A stretch of 64,000 nucleotides of DNA, taken from assembly GCF_900108855.1 (NCBI RefSeq), contig NZ_FNXY01000002.1, positions 796,967 through 860,966 of the forward strand. The letters run 5' to 3'. Below, in pieces: positions 52,090 to 61,051 of the stretch (the first letter of the stretch is position 1; each line of letters begins with the position of its first letter). A program made the translations under genes and the position numbers. Source of the DNA: Dyadobacter koreensis (GTDB lineage: Bacteria > Bacteroidota > Bacteroidia > Cytophagales > Spirosomataceae). The notes beneath the pieces were generated by a model. That model made no database searches and was not told the origin of the DNA. It saw nothing but the letters and a program-made list of their open reading frames with translations.

Positions 52090-52851
52090 ATGAAAAACAA
52101 ATTACTTTTAAGTATTCTTTTCTTTGCCTCACTATTCAACACAGCTTTAGCCCAGGATAGTTTCGATACAACATCGACCGCAAAAAAATATAAAAGCGGC
52201 ATGGCAATCTATGCGGAAGTCGGACTGCTTGGCAATAACAGTTTTAAAGGCATTCGTAATGAAATGAGAGCGCTGGGTATCAAGCCTTTTGAGAATATTA
52301 TGGCTTCGATCGTCCTTGCAAAACGAATGGAGACTGAAAAATTTTTTATGGAAAGCCGGCTTATTTTAATGAATAGCACCAAGCACAGCAGGGACGAAAA
52401 TGTAAGTAAAGGAATTTTCAGAGGTATAGGCATCGGTGTCGATGGAAGCCCGAAATTTGTAAATTCCAAGCACTGGAATCTGCTTATCCCTATCGGCTGG
52501 GATTTAATGTTATATCAGGTCAAAGTAAAAAATGACCGGACTGCCAGTTTCTCGCAAGTTGTGCAAAACCCTAACGCTTATAATACGGCCAAACTGCACA
52601 ATGGTAGTTTCAACCTTCACGCAGGTATTGGAGCCGATTATAAAATGAATCTTTTTCCAAAAGTGTATGATCAGATTTATATCAGTGGAAAAGTTACTTA
52701 TCATTTGCCAATTGCGAGAATGGGCCGATGGAGAGGAGATGACGTAAAAATAACGGATTTGCCTTCCTTCAAGCCAAACCAGTTGTATGCCCAGCTTGGG
52801 CTGGTTTTCTTCCCAAAAAAATCACATCGGATGTGGGGCAGAATGCATTAG
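52090..52851 (+). CDS. Hypothetical outer-membrane barrel-like protein inserted between nuoA and nuoB
   Basis: Exported protein of 253 aa, signal peptide FFASLFNTALAQDS (about 1-21 from the chosen start). The mature part is rich in beta strands and glycine (MAIYAEVGLLGNNSFKG, KHWNLLIPIGWDLMLYQVKV, FNLHAGIGADYKMNLFP, YAQLGLVFFPKKS), so a small outer-membrane barrel is likely. The start at MKNKLLL (52090) puts the signal peptide first; the frame upstream is not signal-like. It sits on the strand opposite to nuoA and nuoB and is followed by a terminator. I do not recognise a family. Confidence 0.78.
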   Translation: MKNKLLLSILFFASLFNTALAQDSFDTTSTAKKYKSGMAIYAEVGLLGNNSFKGIRNEMRALGIKPFENIMASIVLAKRMETEKFFMESRLILMNSTKHSRDENVSKGIFRGIGIGVDGSPKFVNSKHWNLLIPIGWDLMLYQVKVKNDRTASFSQVVQNPNAYNTAKLHNGSFNLHAGIGADYKMNLFPKVYDQIYISGKVTYHLPIARMGRWRGDDVKITDLPSFKPNQLYAQLGLVFFPKKSHRMWGRMH

Positions 52852-52866
52852 AAATAATTTGAAAGC

Positions 52867-52904
52867 AAAAAATCCATCCGCCTACGAAGGAGGATGGATT
52901 TTTT
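52867..52904 (+). terminator. Terminator after the inserted barrel gene
   Basis: AAAAAATCCATCC (52867-52879) pairs with GGATGGATTTTTT (52892-52904), with a T-run following on the plus strand. It also stops reading on the minus strand after nuoA. Confidence 0.85.
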
Positions 52905-52933
52905 TTACCTGATATTAAAAACAAAATTCCGTA

Positions 52934-53404
52934 TCAGGATTTTTTATATCGTTCATTAACCTGTTTATATAAATCTGCCGGAACTGGTGATTTAACTTCG
53001 GGTATCTGAGGCTGTGGACGAACCCAATCAAGATAACCTTTTACCCAGGCATAGGCGAGACCAAGAACCAGAATGAGTACGAAAACAGTCATTTCAGCCA
53101 TTGCAAACCAACCCCATTGTCCGTTTGTCTGCTCGATAAGATCCTCATTCCCAAAAACCACAGCCCAGGGAAAAAGAAACAATAATTCAATTTCAAAAAG
53201 GACAAATATTAAAGCCACAACATAAAAGCGCACATTGAACTGAATATTCGCATTACCCAAAGGATCCTCTCCGGATTCGTAGGTCGTGAGTTTTTCTTCA
53301 TTAGGCCTGTCCGGGCGAAGCAATTTTGCCACCGTGAGAACAACTCCGATCAGTACCAGTGCGGCAATAATAAATAGTAGTATATAACCAAAATCAGAAA
53401 GCAT
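52934..53404 (-). CDS. nuoA: NADH-quinone oxidoreductase subunit A
   Basis: Small membrane subunit of complex I (156 aa, three helices). Signatures: FGYILLFIIAALVLIGVVL, then YESGEDPLGNANIQFNVRFY, FVLFEIELLFLFPWAVVF, the conserved acidic residues of subunit A/ND3. The start is set at MLSDFG (53404) because the -7 box TAGCTTTG (53426-53433) overlaps the first codons of the longer frame from 53428. The gene is cut off from nuoB by the inserted barrel gene and its terminator. Confidence 0.94.
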   Translation of the reverse strand: MLSDFGYILLFIIAALVLIGVVLTVAKLLRPDRPNEEKLTTYESGEDPLGNANIQFNVRFYVVALIFVLFEIELLFLFPWAVVFGNEDLIEQTNGQWGWFAMAEMTVFVLILVLGLAYAWVKGYLDWVRPQPQIPEVKSPVPADLYKQVNERYKKS

Positions 53405-53425
53405 AATGCAGAAAAGAGGTTTGTG

Positions 53426-53433
53426 CAAAGCTA
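53426..53433 (-). promoter_or_regulatory. -7 promoter element for nuoA
   Basis: TAGCTTTG on the minus strand, with the transcript expected to start near 53419. It decides for the Met at 53404 over 53428. Confidence 0.65.
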
Positions 53434-53518
53434 ATGATTTTTGATAAGGTGCATTACAAAAATCAATGAAGAATATCGGATAAAAAAGGGGCTTCCGGAC
53501 GTTATAAACTCTCTTCGA

Positions 53519-54403
53519 TTAGATGATGCTGAGAATGATAGTGCGAAGACTTAATCCGATGACAAGAATTCCAACCATTAACATCAAAGGTTTACGTTTA
53601 ATTTTACCAACGACCAATGCACCAAAAGGAGCTGCAATAACGCCGCCTACGATTAGACCTAGTACAACCTGCCAGCTGTTCACGCCATGGAAAATAAGGA
53701 AAGTTATTCCACTGGCAAATGTTATGACAAACTCTGCGGCGTTCACCGACCCAATCGTATATCTGGGATCACGACCCTGGCCAAGAAGCGTGGAAGTAAC
53801 GATCGGTCCCCACCCTCCGCCGCCGATAGAATCCAGAAAACCGCCGGTTGCAGCAAGAATTCCTATGCGCTTCGTTTTATTTTTAACAAAGTTTTTCTGA
53901 ATGGCTTTACGTATAATAATCAGACCGAGGATCAACATATAAAAGGCAATATAAGGTTTGATCAAATCTCCGTCGATTACGTCAGAAAGAAGGTAAGCAC
54001 CGGTCACTGCGCCGATTACTCCCGGTATGAGTAAGCCCCTGAACAGTTTTTTATTGATATTTTTAAACCTGAAATGCGAAATGGCGGAGGCTCCCGTAGT
54101 AAACATTTCTGCCACGTGAACACTGGCACTGCTCACGGCCGGCGTGACGCCAAGACTTAAAAGAAATGATGTTGAGGTAACTCCATAAGCCATTCCCAAC
54201 GCACCGTCAACAAGCTGTGCCGCCAGACCTACCAGTAGATATAATGCAAAATCGCTTTCCAAAAAGTTTGAAACTCCTTCTTCTGTAACGGATATTGTGC
54301 CATTTAGAAACAAAAATCCTACGAAAAGTACGAATACACTGATCGGTAAAATGTACCAAACGGGTCTTGTTGGAAGTTTTAAAGAGAGCACTTTTTGTAA
54401 CAT
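53519..54403 (-). CDS. TauE/SafE family sulfite/organosulfonate exporter-like permease
   Basis: Inner-membrane permease of 294 aa with about eight helices. The family motifs are AQLVDGALGMAYGVTSTSFLL in the first half and GFLDSIGGGGWGPIVTSTLL in the second, both characteristic of TauE/SafE (DUF81) carriers that move sulfite, sulfoacetate or similar anions. An unusual feature is a cytoplasmic or periplasmic N-terminal helix pair before the first motif. The promoter box TAGCTTTG (54444-54451) places the start about 40 nt upstream. No sulfur genes are adjacent. Confidence 0.9.
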   Translation of the reverse strand: MLQKVLSLKLPTRPVWYILPISVFVLFVGFLFLNGTISVTEEGVSNFLESDFALYLLVGLAAQLVDGALGMAYGVTSTSFLLSLGVTPAVSSASVHVAEMFTTGASAISHFRFKNINKKLFRGLLIPGVIGAVTGAYLLSDVIDGDLIKPYIAFYMLILGLIIIRKAIQKNFVKNKTKRIGILAATGGFLDSIGGGGWGPIVTSTLLGQGRDPRYTIGSVNAAEFVITFASGITFLIFHGVNSWQVVLGLIVGGVIAAPFGALVVGKIKRKPLMLMVGILVIGLSLRTIILSII

Positions 54404-54443
54404 TGCAAGTGGTTTTATATTCAGTCCATGTGTAGTTAATATG

Positions 54444-54451
54444 CAAAGCTA
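54444..54451 (-). promoter_or_regulatory. -7 promoter element for the TauE-like permease
   Basis: TAGCTTTG on the minus strand matches TAnnTTTG. Confidence 0.55.
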
Positions 54452-54566
54452 CTAAAACGATTAAATCTACCAAACTAATAGAGTATATTTAATTTAAAAT
54501 TAATTGCTGTTTAAAATATTCAATAATTGTTTATGTAGTGCCTTGCGGGCTGTCGATTTGGTTATT

Positions 54567-55508
54567 TCACAGCCAAACAACCTTCTGATCAGATTGATGC
54601 TCTTTTCCGAGAATATCTCTGTACAAATCAGGCCGCCGCGCCTTGATATATCTGAAACCACCTGCACGTTCCAGTTTTTCTGGTGTTAAAGTCGCAATGG
54701 CTATATCATTATCAAGTTCACGACATTCGGCGATAATATCTCCGTAAGGATCCAGAATCATGGAACAGCCGTTTTTCAATTGATCGTCATCCATACCAAT
54801 CGGATTTGAAAAAATAGCATAAACCGCATTGTCATAAGCTCTCGCCGGCAACCATTTCATCAGCCAGCTGCGGCCTTTGGCACCATCAAATTCCTGACGA
54901 AGCGAAGTTGGATCAGATTCCCGTTTTTTCCACAATTCCGGATCAACAAAACCTGCACCCGGCCGTGTTGAAGGTGTACACATGGTCACATGCGGCATAA
55001 AAATAATATCGGCTCCGAGCAATTTTGTTGCTCTTACATTTTCAATGATATTATTATCATAACAAATCAGAATTCCACATTTCCAGCCGAATAAATCGAA
55101 AACGACATATTCATTTCCGGGAGTCAAGTGCGGGTTTATGAAGGGATGAAGCTTTCGGAATTTGGCCACCAATCCGTTTTCATTAACACAGATGTAAGCT
55201 TTGTACATTTTGTCTTTCGCATCTTTTTCAAACAATCCGGCAAGAATTGTGATGTTATTTGCACGGGAAATTTCAGTTAGTTTTTGAATACTTGGTCCGT
55301 CCGGAATTAATTCTGAGATATCGAGTAAGGCTTCCTTTGACAAATTTCGTGCGAAAGTATATCCCGTTATTGAGCATTCGTGAAAGGCAATAACCTGTGC
55401 ACCTTTTGCTGCCGCCTGCGCTGAAAGTTGGTCGATTATTTCGAGATTGTAGATTTTGTCACCGCTTCGGTTTTCGAATTGTGCGGTAGCAATTTTGATC
55501 TTTTCCAT
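54567..55508 (-). CDS. Carbon-nitrogen hydrolase (nitrilase superfamily)
   Basis: Cytoplasmic hydrolase of 313 aa. The Glu-Lys-Cys triad is present: Glu in AFHECSITGYTF, Lys in FRKLHPFINPH and Cys in GILICYDNNIIENVR. Such enzymes hydrolyse nitriles, amides or carbamoyl groups; N-carbamoylputrescine or omega-amidase-like substrates are common, but the substrate is not clear here. It lies 80 nt downstream of an AraC-family regulator on the same strand, which may control it. A promoter-like TACTTTTG (55537-55544) also sits before it. Confidence 0.9.
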   Translation of the reverse strand: MEKIKIATAQFENRSGDKIYNLEIIDQLSAQAAAKGAQVIAFHECSITGYTFARNLSKEALLDISELIPDGPSIQKLTEISRANNITILAGLFEKDAKDKMYKAYICVNENGLVAKFRKLHPFINPHLTPGNEYVVFDLFGWKCGILICYDNNIIENVRATKLLGADIIFMPHVTMCTPSTRPGAGFVDPELWKKRESDPTSLRQEFDGAKGRSWLMKWLPARAYDNAVYAIFSNPIGMDDDQLKNGCSMILDPYGDIIAECRELDNDIAIATLTPEKLERAGGFRYIKARRPDLYRDILGKEHQSDQKVVWL

Positions 55509-55536
55509 ATTTTTTTTCTCGTTTTAGTAAACGATC

Positions 55537-55544
55537 CAAAAGTA
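55537..55544 (-). promoter_or_regulatory. -7 promoter element for the nitrilase-family gene
   Basis: TACTTTTG on the minus strand matches TAnnTTTG, with the nitrilase start about 25 nt downstream of the expected transcript start. Confidence 0.5.
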
Positions 55545-55588
55545 GGAAACGGCAGGTTTTTAAAATTGTACAAACCCGACAGGGCGAA

Positions 55589-56401
55589 TTATTTTACAGA
55601 AATCTGTAAGAAGTTAGCAGCCAATAAATTTTTCTGGCTGATATATTGACTTGGTGTGATGCCAGAAATATTTTTCATTTCTCTTATCAAGTGCGCATGA
55701 TCAAAGAAGCCACTATCATATACGAAATCGGTAAGCGGTTTTTGTGAAGAATTATTGGTACGAAGCAATTTTAAAAAATGCTGAATTCTGATAATGCCTG
55801 AATATCGTTTCGGAGAAACTCCTATATGTTCTTCAAAACTTCTTTGCAATTGTCTCTCACTTACTTGCAGAAAGGAGGTCAAATTGTTAACTGACAGATT
55901 ACCATTGTTTTTGTTTATGATTTCGATGGCCTGGCTGGCGAGATTTGAGGAAGGATTTTGAATTTTAAGTTTACCCGTCAGGAAATTTTCTATTATGTGA
56001 ATTCGGTTAAATACATCAACCGAACTTATAACCTGATCTGATATAATTGGTGTCTCAATCGGATAAAAATTTTTAAGATCCAGAATCTGGTTTTTCAATT
56101 CTATCGCAGGGATTCGTAGTAATGAAGACAATCCGAAGGGATGAAAAACCACAATAAGCATTCCGATTCTACCAATTGAAATAATATTTTGAAAGGTTGC
56201 AGGCTGACCGTAAATGAAAATATTAGGAAGAATGTTAAATAAACCATTTTCCACATGTAAAATCGGATCCTGATAATTGAAAACCAGGCCCGTATTGCCA
56301 TCCGCAAACATTCTGTGCTGCACATTAACAGTTTTATCATTTTCAATGATCAGAAAATGTTTTACAATTTGAGAAAGCAACGGGGAGGGCAGGATTTGCA
56401 T
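55589..56401 (-). CDS. AraC family transcriptional regulator
   Basis: Regulator of 270 aa. The N-terminal part (1-155) has the beta-rich pattern of a DUF6597-type sensing domain (ADGNTGLVFNYQDPIL, IFIYGQPATFQNI, VVFHPFGLSSLLRIPAIEL). The C-terminal HTH_18 domain covers about 160-255: LSVNNLTSFLQVSERQLQRSF for the first helix-turn-helix and LTDFVYDSGFFDHAHLIREM for the second, with GITPSQY after it. It probably controls the downstream nitrilase-family gene, since the two are read the same way 80 nt apart. The sensed ligand is unknown. Confidence 0.9.
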   Translation of the reverse strand: MQILPSPLLSQIVKHFLIIENDKTVNVQHRMFADGNTGLVFNYQDPILHVENGLFNILPNIFIYGQPATFQNIISIGRIGMLIVVFHPFGLSSLLRIPAIELKNQILDLKNFYPIETPIISDQVISSVDVFNRIHIIENFLTGKLKIQNPSSNLASQAIEIINKNNGNLSVNNLTSFLQVSERQLQRSFEEHIGVSPKRYSGIIRIQHFLKLLRTNNSSQKPLTDFVYDSGFFDHAHLIREMKNISGITPSQYISQKNLLAANFLQISVK

Positions 56402-56416
56402 GACGTTTATATTATA

Positions 56417-57466
56417 CTAGGCCTTTTTGACCCAAAAACTTTGACCCTGAAATTCACTTTTCGCTAACAAAGTTGCTGCGATGCGGCTTCGCTTGCCAGT
56501 TGTGCAATAAAATACAATCGTTTTATCCATCGGAAAATGGGCAATGTTTTCAGGTAATTCTGAAAGAGGGATATTTTCGCCACCAATAAAATCTTCCTCA
56601 AATTCATAATTTTCCCTTACATCAATAAGGTATAAATCACCGGATTTCGATTCAAGTCTGTTTTCCAGATCGTAAAAAAACATTTCCTTAATTTTAGTTT
56701 CAGGAATTGTTTTTGAAATTAAAGGTGATTTCTCAATTGATATAACCGGGAATTCAGGGGAACGATTAAAAATGAAAACGTTATTTGTATTGCCAAGTGC
56801 ATTCAATACCAATAATTTCCCTGAAAGTATGTTGCCAATTTCGCAGATAATTTTAATGGCTTCGTTCGCCATGTAAGTACCGATAATTCCAGGCAAAATT
56901 CCAATTACGCCGGCTACTTCACAGTTATCACCTTCTTCTGCTTCCGGAAAAAGACACCGATAAGTCGGCCCGCCTTTGTAATTAAAAACAGAAACTTGAC
57001 CCTCAAACCTTAAAATTGAACCAAAAACAAGAGGTTTATCCAGTTCAACACAAACATCATTGACAAGATAACGTGTCGGAAAATTGTCAGATCCGTCGAT
57101 TACAAAATCATAAGCGGAAATGATTTGAGCCGCATTTGATTCATCCAAACGGACTGGTATCGCAATAAGGTTGACAAAAGGATTCATGGCAGAGAGCTTC
57201 TGAACAGCCGTTTCTGCTTTTCCTTTTCCAATATCATCGGCGCAATATAAAATCTGACGGTGAAGATTTGTAATATCAACCGTATCGTCATCAACCACAC
57301 CAATCGTTCCAACTCCGGCCGCAGTCAAATATTGCAAAACCGGACAGCCCAAGCCACCCGCGCCAATGACAAGCACTTTTGCGGCTTTCAGTTTTTCCTG
57401 CCCGTAAATACCCATTTCAGGTAAAATAATCTGGCGGCTATATCTTTTTCTTTCTTCTGCTTCCAT
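56417..57466 (-). CDS. thiF: ThiF/MoeB-type adenylyltransferase fused to a rhodanese domain
   Basis: Activates the sulfur carrier ThiS by adenylating its C-terminal Gly (349 aa). E1-like domain 1-250: nucleotide loop VIGAGGLGCPVLQYL (34-48), DDDTVDITNLHRQILY, and NCEVAGVIGILPG with the conserved Cys182. Rhodanese domain about 275-345 with LIDVRENYEFEEDF and active-site Cys321 in VFYCTTGKRS, which can hand persulfide sulfur to ThiS. The CxxC zinc ligands of MoeB are not evident. Last gene of the thi operon, 139 nt after thiH. MoeB in molybdopterin synthesis is the alternative; the operon position favours thiamine. Confidence 0.9.
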   Translation of the reverse strand: MEAEERKRYSRQIILPEMGIYGQEKLKAAKVLVIGAGGLGCPVLQYLTAAGVGTIGVVDDDTVDITNLHRQILYCADDIGKGKAETAVQKLSAMNPFVNLIAIPVRLDESNAAQIISAYDFVIDGSDNFPTRYLVNDVCVELDKPLVFGSILRFEGQVSVFNYKGGPTYRCLFPEAEEGDNCEVAGVIGILPGIIGTYMANEAIKIICEIGNILSGKLLVLNALGNTNNVFIFNRSPEFPVISIEKSPLISKTIPETKIKEMFFYDLENRLESKSGDLYLIDVRENYEFEEDFIGGENIPLSELPENIAHFPMDKTIVFYCTTGKRSRIAATLLAKSEFQGQSFWVKKA

Positions 57467-57605
57467 ATTTTTTTGTTACACAGGGTTAATGGAGCCGGAC
57501 GCCGCGCGGATAAAAGGAGTCACACAGAGCTTTCTTTTAGAATTATTGTTTGTTTAACCCTCAATTATTCTGTAAACCGCTGTGACCTACAAATTTCTGT
57601 GTTAC

Positions 57606-58721
57606 CTAACTAACAAAATACTTGTCCCAATCTTTCCAGACAGGCTCATATCCTTTTGACCTGATCATTGCCGAGATCAACTCCGGGCTTCTTTCATCTG
57701 ATATTTCAAATTGCTCCAAAGACTCGGGTTCAACGGCATATCCACCTGGATTTGTTTTAGATCCTGCACTTATAGAAGTTATCCCCAACTGAACACAATG
57801 GTCTCTGAATTTTTCTGATTCCCGGGTTGATAACGAAATTTCTACTTCTTCATTGAACAAACGATAGGCACAAATGAGTTGCACCAGTTCGCGGTCATTC
57901 ATTTCTACTTTCGGTTCCAGCCCGCCAGAAAAGGGGCGAAGTCTTGGAAATGACAAACTGTAACGGGTTTGCCAATATGTTTTTTCCAGATAATTCAGAT
58001 GCAGTGCTGTAAAAAAACTATCTGTCCGCCAATCTTCCAAACCGATTAAAACACCTAATCCCATTTTATGAATACCTGCCCGACCTAATCTATCCGGCGT
58101 TTCCAAACGGTAATTAAAGTTAGATTTTTTTCCTTTTGGATGATGCTTTTTGTAATCTTCTTTATGATAAGTTTCCTGATAGATCAACACCGAAGTCAAA
58201 CCCAATGGAATGAGTTCGGTATATTCCCCGGTATCCAGCGGCTGAACTTCCATAGAAATCTGGGCAAAGTAAGGATGGATTAATTTTAGTACTCTTTTAA
58301 AATATTCAACGTGCACCGTTTGATTCGCTTCACCGGTCACGAGTAATACATGCTCATAACCAAGTGCTTTAATGACAGCAACCTCTTTTAAAATTTCTTC
58401 GTCCGAAAGCGTTTTTCGACGCACTTTGTTATCCAGACTGAACCCGCAATAGGTACAAATATTGGTGCATTCATTCGATAAGTAAAGTGGAATATAAAGC
58501 TGGATAACTTTTCCAAACCGCTTCCGTGTCAACTGCTGGCTAAGCTGTGCCATTGGTTCCAGGTACTTTGCCGCGGCAGGTGAGACGAGGGCTTTAAAAT
58601 CTTCCAAAGATCGTTTTGTTGCATGGAGAGCCTGTTCAACATCCGTTTTTGTTTTGGAATAAATACTTTCCTTAACCTCCTCCCAGCTGTAAGTTTCGAA
58701 TAAATCTTTAAAATTCTTCAT
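57606..58721 (-). CDS. thiH: 2-iminoacetate synthase ThiH
   Basis: Radical SAM enzyme (371 aa) that cleaves tyrosine to dehydroglycine for the thiazole ring of thiamine. The 4Fe-4S motif is [11 protein letters not shown] (Cys85, Cys89, Cys92). [34 protein letters not shown] and the C-terminal [15 protein letters not shown] block are ThiH signatures. It replaces the oxygen-dependent ThiO route, so this organism can make the thiazole without oxygen-derived chemistry. Its start overlaps the thiG stop by 14 nt, which indicates coupled translation. Confidence 0.96.
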   Translation of the reverse strand: MKNFKDLFETYSWEEVKESIYSKTKTDVEQALHATKRSLEDFKALVSPAAAKYLEPMAQLSQQLTRKRFGKVIQLYIPLYLSNECTNICTYCGFSLDNKVRRKTLSDEEILKEVAVIKALGYEHVLLVTGEANQTVHVEYFKRVLKLIHPYFAQISMEVQPLDTGEYTELIPLGLTSVLIYQETYHKEDYKKHHPKGKKSNFNYRLETPDRLGRAGIHKMGLGVLIGLEDWRTDSFFTALHLNYLEKTYWQTRYSLSFPRLRPFSGGLEPKVEMNDRELVQLICAYRLFNEEVEISLSTRESEKFRDHCVQLGITSISAGSKTNPGGYAVEPESLEQFEISDERSPELISAMIRSKGYEPVWKDWDKYFVS

Positions 58722-59478
58722 CTAAAAAAGCGGTTAAAGGGCTGCTTGCAATGGCATGATTTCCTTGTTTTGCTAATCGTGCGTGATAAGCCATTCTGCC
58801 TGCTTCGACGGCCATCTTGAAAGCAATCGCCATCTGAACCGGATTACCTGCAACGGCAATGGCTGTATTAACCAGAACCGCGTCCGCACCAATTTCCATC
58901 GCTTTTGCGGCATCCGAAGGCGAACCAATTCCGGCGTCAACGACTACGGGAACATTACTTTGTTCGATGATAATTTCAAGAAAATCAATTGTTTTTAATC
59001 CCTTATTACTTCCAATGGGCGATCCGAGCGGCATGACGGCCGAGGCACCCGCATTTTCCAGACGCTTGCATAAAACCGGATCTGCGTGGATGTAAGGAAG
59101 AATGATGAAACCGAGTTTGGCCAGTTCTTCCGTTGCCAGTAGTGTTTCGATCGGGTCAGGCATCAGGTATTTTGGATCCGGATGAATTTCCAGTTTGAGC
59201 CAGTTTGTTTCCAAAGCCTCTCTTGCCAGTTGTGCGGCAAAGACCGCTTCTTTGGCTGTCCGCACGCCCGAAGTATTAGGTAAGAGATTTATTTTCGGAT
59301 GATTTAAATGCATAAGTATGTCATCGTCCTGGCTATTCATATCAACCCTGCGTAACGCGACTGTTACGAGTTCTGAACCAGAGGCAGTCAATGCATCTTC
59401 CATTAGTTTTGATGAACTGAATTTTCCCGTACCAGTAAACAATCGCGAGGAAAATTCTTTGTCAGCTATTTTTAACAT
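58708..59478 (-). CDS. thiG: Thiazole synthase ThiG
   Basis: Condenses 1-deoxy-D-xylulose 5-phosphate, dehydroglycine and ThiS thiocarboxylate into the thiazole phosphate (256 aa, TIM barrel). Signatures: [40 protein letters not shown] (with the Schiff-base lysine), [31 protein letters not shown] (phosphate loop; key Gly and Asp residues). Length normal. It overlaps thiE upstream by 7 nt and thiH downstream by 14 nt, so the three are tightly coupled in the thi operon. Confidence 0.97.
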   Translation of the reverse strand: MLKIADKEFSSRLFTGTGKFSSSKLMEDALTASGSELVTVALRRVDMNSQDDDILMHLNHPKINLLPNTSGVRTAKEAVFAAQLAREALETNWLKLEIHPDPKYLMPDPIETLLATEELAKLGFIILPYIHADPVLCKRLENAGASAVMPLGSPIGSNKGLKTIDFLEIIIEQSNVPVVVDAGIGSPSDAAKAMEIGADAVLVNTAIAVAGNPVQMAIAFKMAVEAGRMAYHARLAKQGNHAIASSPLTAFLDEEF

Positions 59479-60095
59479 AATACTTTATTGATTTTGTAAA
59501 CCATATTTTTCGGATTTGCAGCATTTATGATCGAACCAGATATGGCGACTCCATACATGCCGGTTTCGAGAATTTCGGGAATATCTTCTTGTTTAATTCC
59601 GCCAATCGCAATCAGTGGAATTGTGTGTTTCAGATTTTTAAGTGATTCCACAAGATTACGGTATCCTTCAATACCTAAAACCGGACTCAGATTTTGTTTG
59701 GTACATGTAAATCGGAATGGGCCAAGACCTACATAATCCGCACCTTCTTTGATCCGGGCCAGGATATTTTCCAGCGTATTAGCCGTTCCTCCGATAACCA
59801 TTTTTTTTCCAACAATTTTTCTTGCGTGAGCTATCTGCATGTCGTTCAGGCCAAGATGCAAGCCGTAAGCATCAATTTCTTTGGCAATAAATGGGAAGTC
59901 ATTGATGATGAGTTTTGCATAATAATTATCACAAATATGTTTTGCATCGACGGCTGTTGCGAGAACAGTTTCGAAGGGTTGATCTTTCATACGAAGCTGT
60001 ATCCAACGGCAACCAGCATCCAATGCAATTTTGATGCTTTCGAGGTGGTTGAGGTCATTCGTTTGGTTTGATATAAATTGGAGTTTATCGATCAT
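59472..60095 (-). CDS. thiE: Thiamine-phosphate synthase ThiE
   Basis: Joins the pyrimidine and thiazole halves to thiamine phosphate (207 aa, TIM barrel). [59 protein letters not shown] and IPLIAIGGI are the ThiE signature blocks; the last carries the phosphate loop. Its start lies behind a 348-nt noncoding stretch with repeats, which separates it from the second ThiE-like gene. It overlaps thiG by 7 nt. It looks a fully active synthase. Confidence 0.93.
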   Translation of the reverse strand: MIDKLQFISNQTNDLNHLESIKIALDAGCRWIQLRMKDQPFETVLATAVDAKHICDNYYAKLIINDFPFIAKEIDAYGLHLGLNDMQIAHARKIVGKKMVIGGTANTLENILARIKEGADYVGLGPFRFTCTKQNLSPVLGIEGYRNLVESLKNLKHTIPLIAIGGIKQEDIPEILETGMYGVAISGSIINAANPKNMVYKINKVLC

Positions 60096-60159
60096 GGCTG
60101 ATTTAATTAAATTTTTGTATTCGGAATAATTGTTGTGGATTGTTCATTCGCCCCGAAGT

Positions 60160-60206
60160 CCCAGGGTAAAACCCCGGGCTAAGATATGCGACCCCCGTCA
60201 GGGTCG
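60160..60206 (-). repeat. REP-like hairpin element, copy A (inverted)
   Basis: Hairpin 60160-60178 (CCC/GGG and GGG/CCC arms), core CTAAGATATG, then hairpin CGACCC/GGGTCG (60189-60206). Its reverse complement core CATATCTTAG matches copy B at nine of ten bases. Confidence 0.6.
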
Positions 60207-60269
60207 TTGGAACAACGAAAATCTAGCTCAAACTAGAATTTAAAATATCTTATTGTTTCCCACGGGAAA

Positions 60270-60310
60270 AGCCCAACGGGCTTACATATTTTAGAATCGG
60301 GCATCGCCCG
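60270..60310 (+). repeat. REP-like hairpin element, copy B
   Basis: Hairpin AGCCC-AAC-GGGCT (60270-60282), core CATATTTTAG (60285-60294), then hairpin CGGGC-ATC-GCCCG (60298-60310). Same layout as copy A in the opposite orientation. Confidence 0.6.
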
Positions 60311-60327
60311 GTTTTCGCGGCGGTTCG

Positions 60328-60422
60328 TGGTTTCCATGTTTATTGGTGGTTTCCATGTGGATTGTGGTTTCCAAGTTGATTCGTGGTTTTGCGGTGGTTT
60401 GTGGTTTTCGTGTTGATTCAGG
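60328..60422. repeat. Degenerate tandem repeat, period about 18-19 nt
   Basis: Units of the form TGGTTTCCATGTTGATT start at 60328, 60347, 60365, 60384 and 60402; two shortened units occur near 60384-60401. Further decayed copies reach the end of the second ThiE-like gene. Confidence 0.65.
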
Positions 60423-60443
60423 ATTTTCATGATTGTTTCCATA

Positions 60444-61051
60444 TCAATTCATTACATTAACCACGTCCCGTATTTCCCGAAATTTGGCAATTACATTTTC
60501 CGGTTCCCTCCATAGCATTCCTAAAATAGCCGCCCCGTCAAAATTCATTTCACGCACTATTTCAAGATTTTCAGTCGAAATTCCACCCAATCCGATTAAG
60601 GTTATTTTCTTACTTTCAGATTTAATATAGAAATCATCTGGCAAAACACGTTTATAACCCGTTTTAGAAATACTGTCAAATACCGGCCCAAAAAGCGCAT
60701 AGTTAAAATACGGCGAAAGACTATCCATTTCGGCTAAATCATGGATCGATGTGCTTAGAAGAAAGGTGTTAGATTTCAAGGTTTTTAGAATTTCAGGATC
60801 GACCATTTTTCTGTCTTTCTCCGTAAAATGAAGTCTCCTGATTCCAAATTCTTCCGTAAGGTTATGATGCTGATGAATCGCAATTCTGTCAATAAAATCC
60901 GGATCGATTCTATTAATCAGTGCTCTGAATTTGTCTTCGCTGCTTTCAGGTTTCCGAATATGTAAACACACCAATCCTTCCCTGAAAAGGCTGTTGATTA
61001 GCTCAGCCTCGTCAGGGATAAATTCAGGATTGGATATGGCTAATAGTTTCA

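Larger units (their letters stand above)
60096..60443. other. Repeat-rich noncoding block inside the thi operon
   Basis: The 348-nt gap between two ThiE-like genes has no supportable gene. It contains an inverted pair of REP-like hairpin elements (60160-60206 and 60270-60310), two small hairpins between them, and a degenerate tandem repeat of about 18-19 nt (60328-60422). Confidence 0.7.

Noticed and set aside
53523..53900. 125-codon frame antisense to the TauE-like gene
   Set aside because: Proline-rich mirror of the membrane gene; no coding features of its own.
56417..57466. MoeB for molybdopterin synthesis
   Set aside because: Neighbouring thiH, thiG, thiE and thiS make thiamine sulfur activation far more likely.
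60328..60422. Possible CRISPR array
   Set aside because: Units of 18-19 nt are contiguous with no unique spacers and there are no cas genes in the window.
60233..60442. 69-codon open frame after the second ThiE-like gene
   Set aside because: It merely translates the tandem repeats and REP-like hairpins (repeats of a TWKP-type unit), with no homology sign; treated as noncoding repeat.
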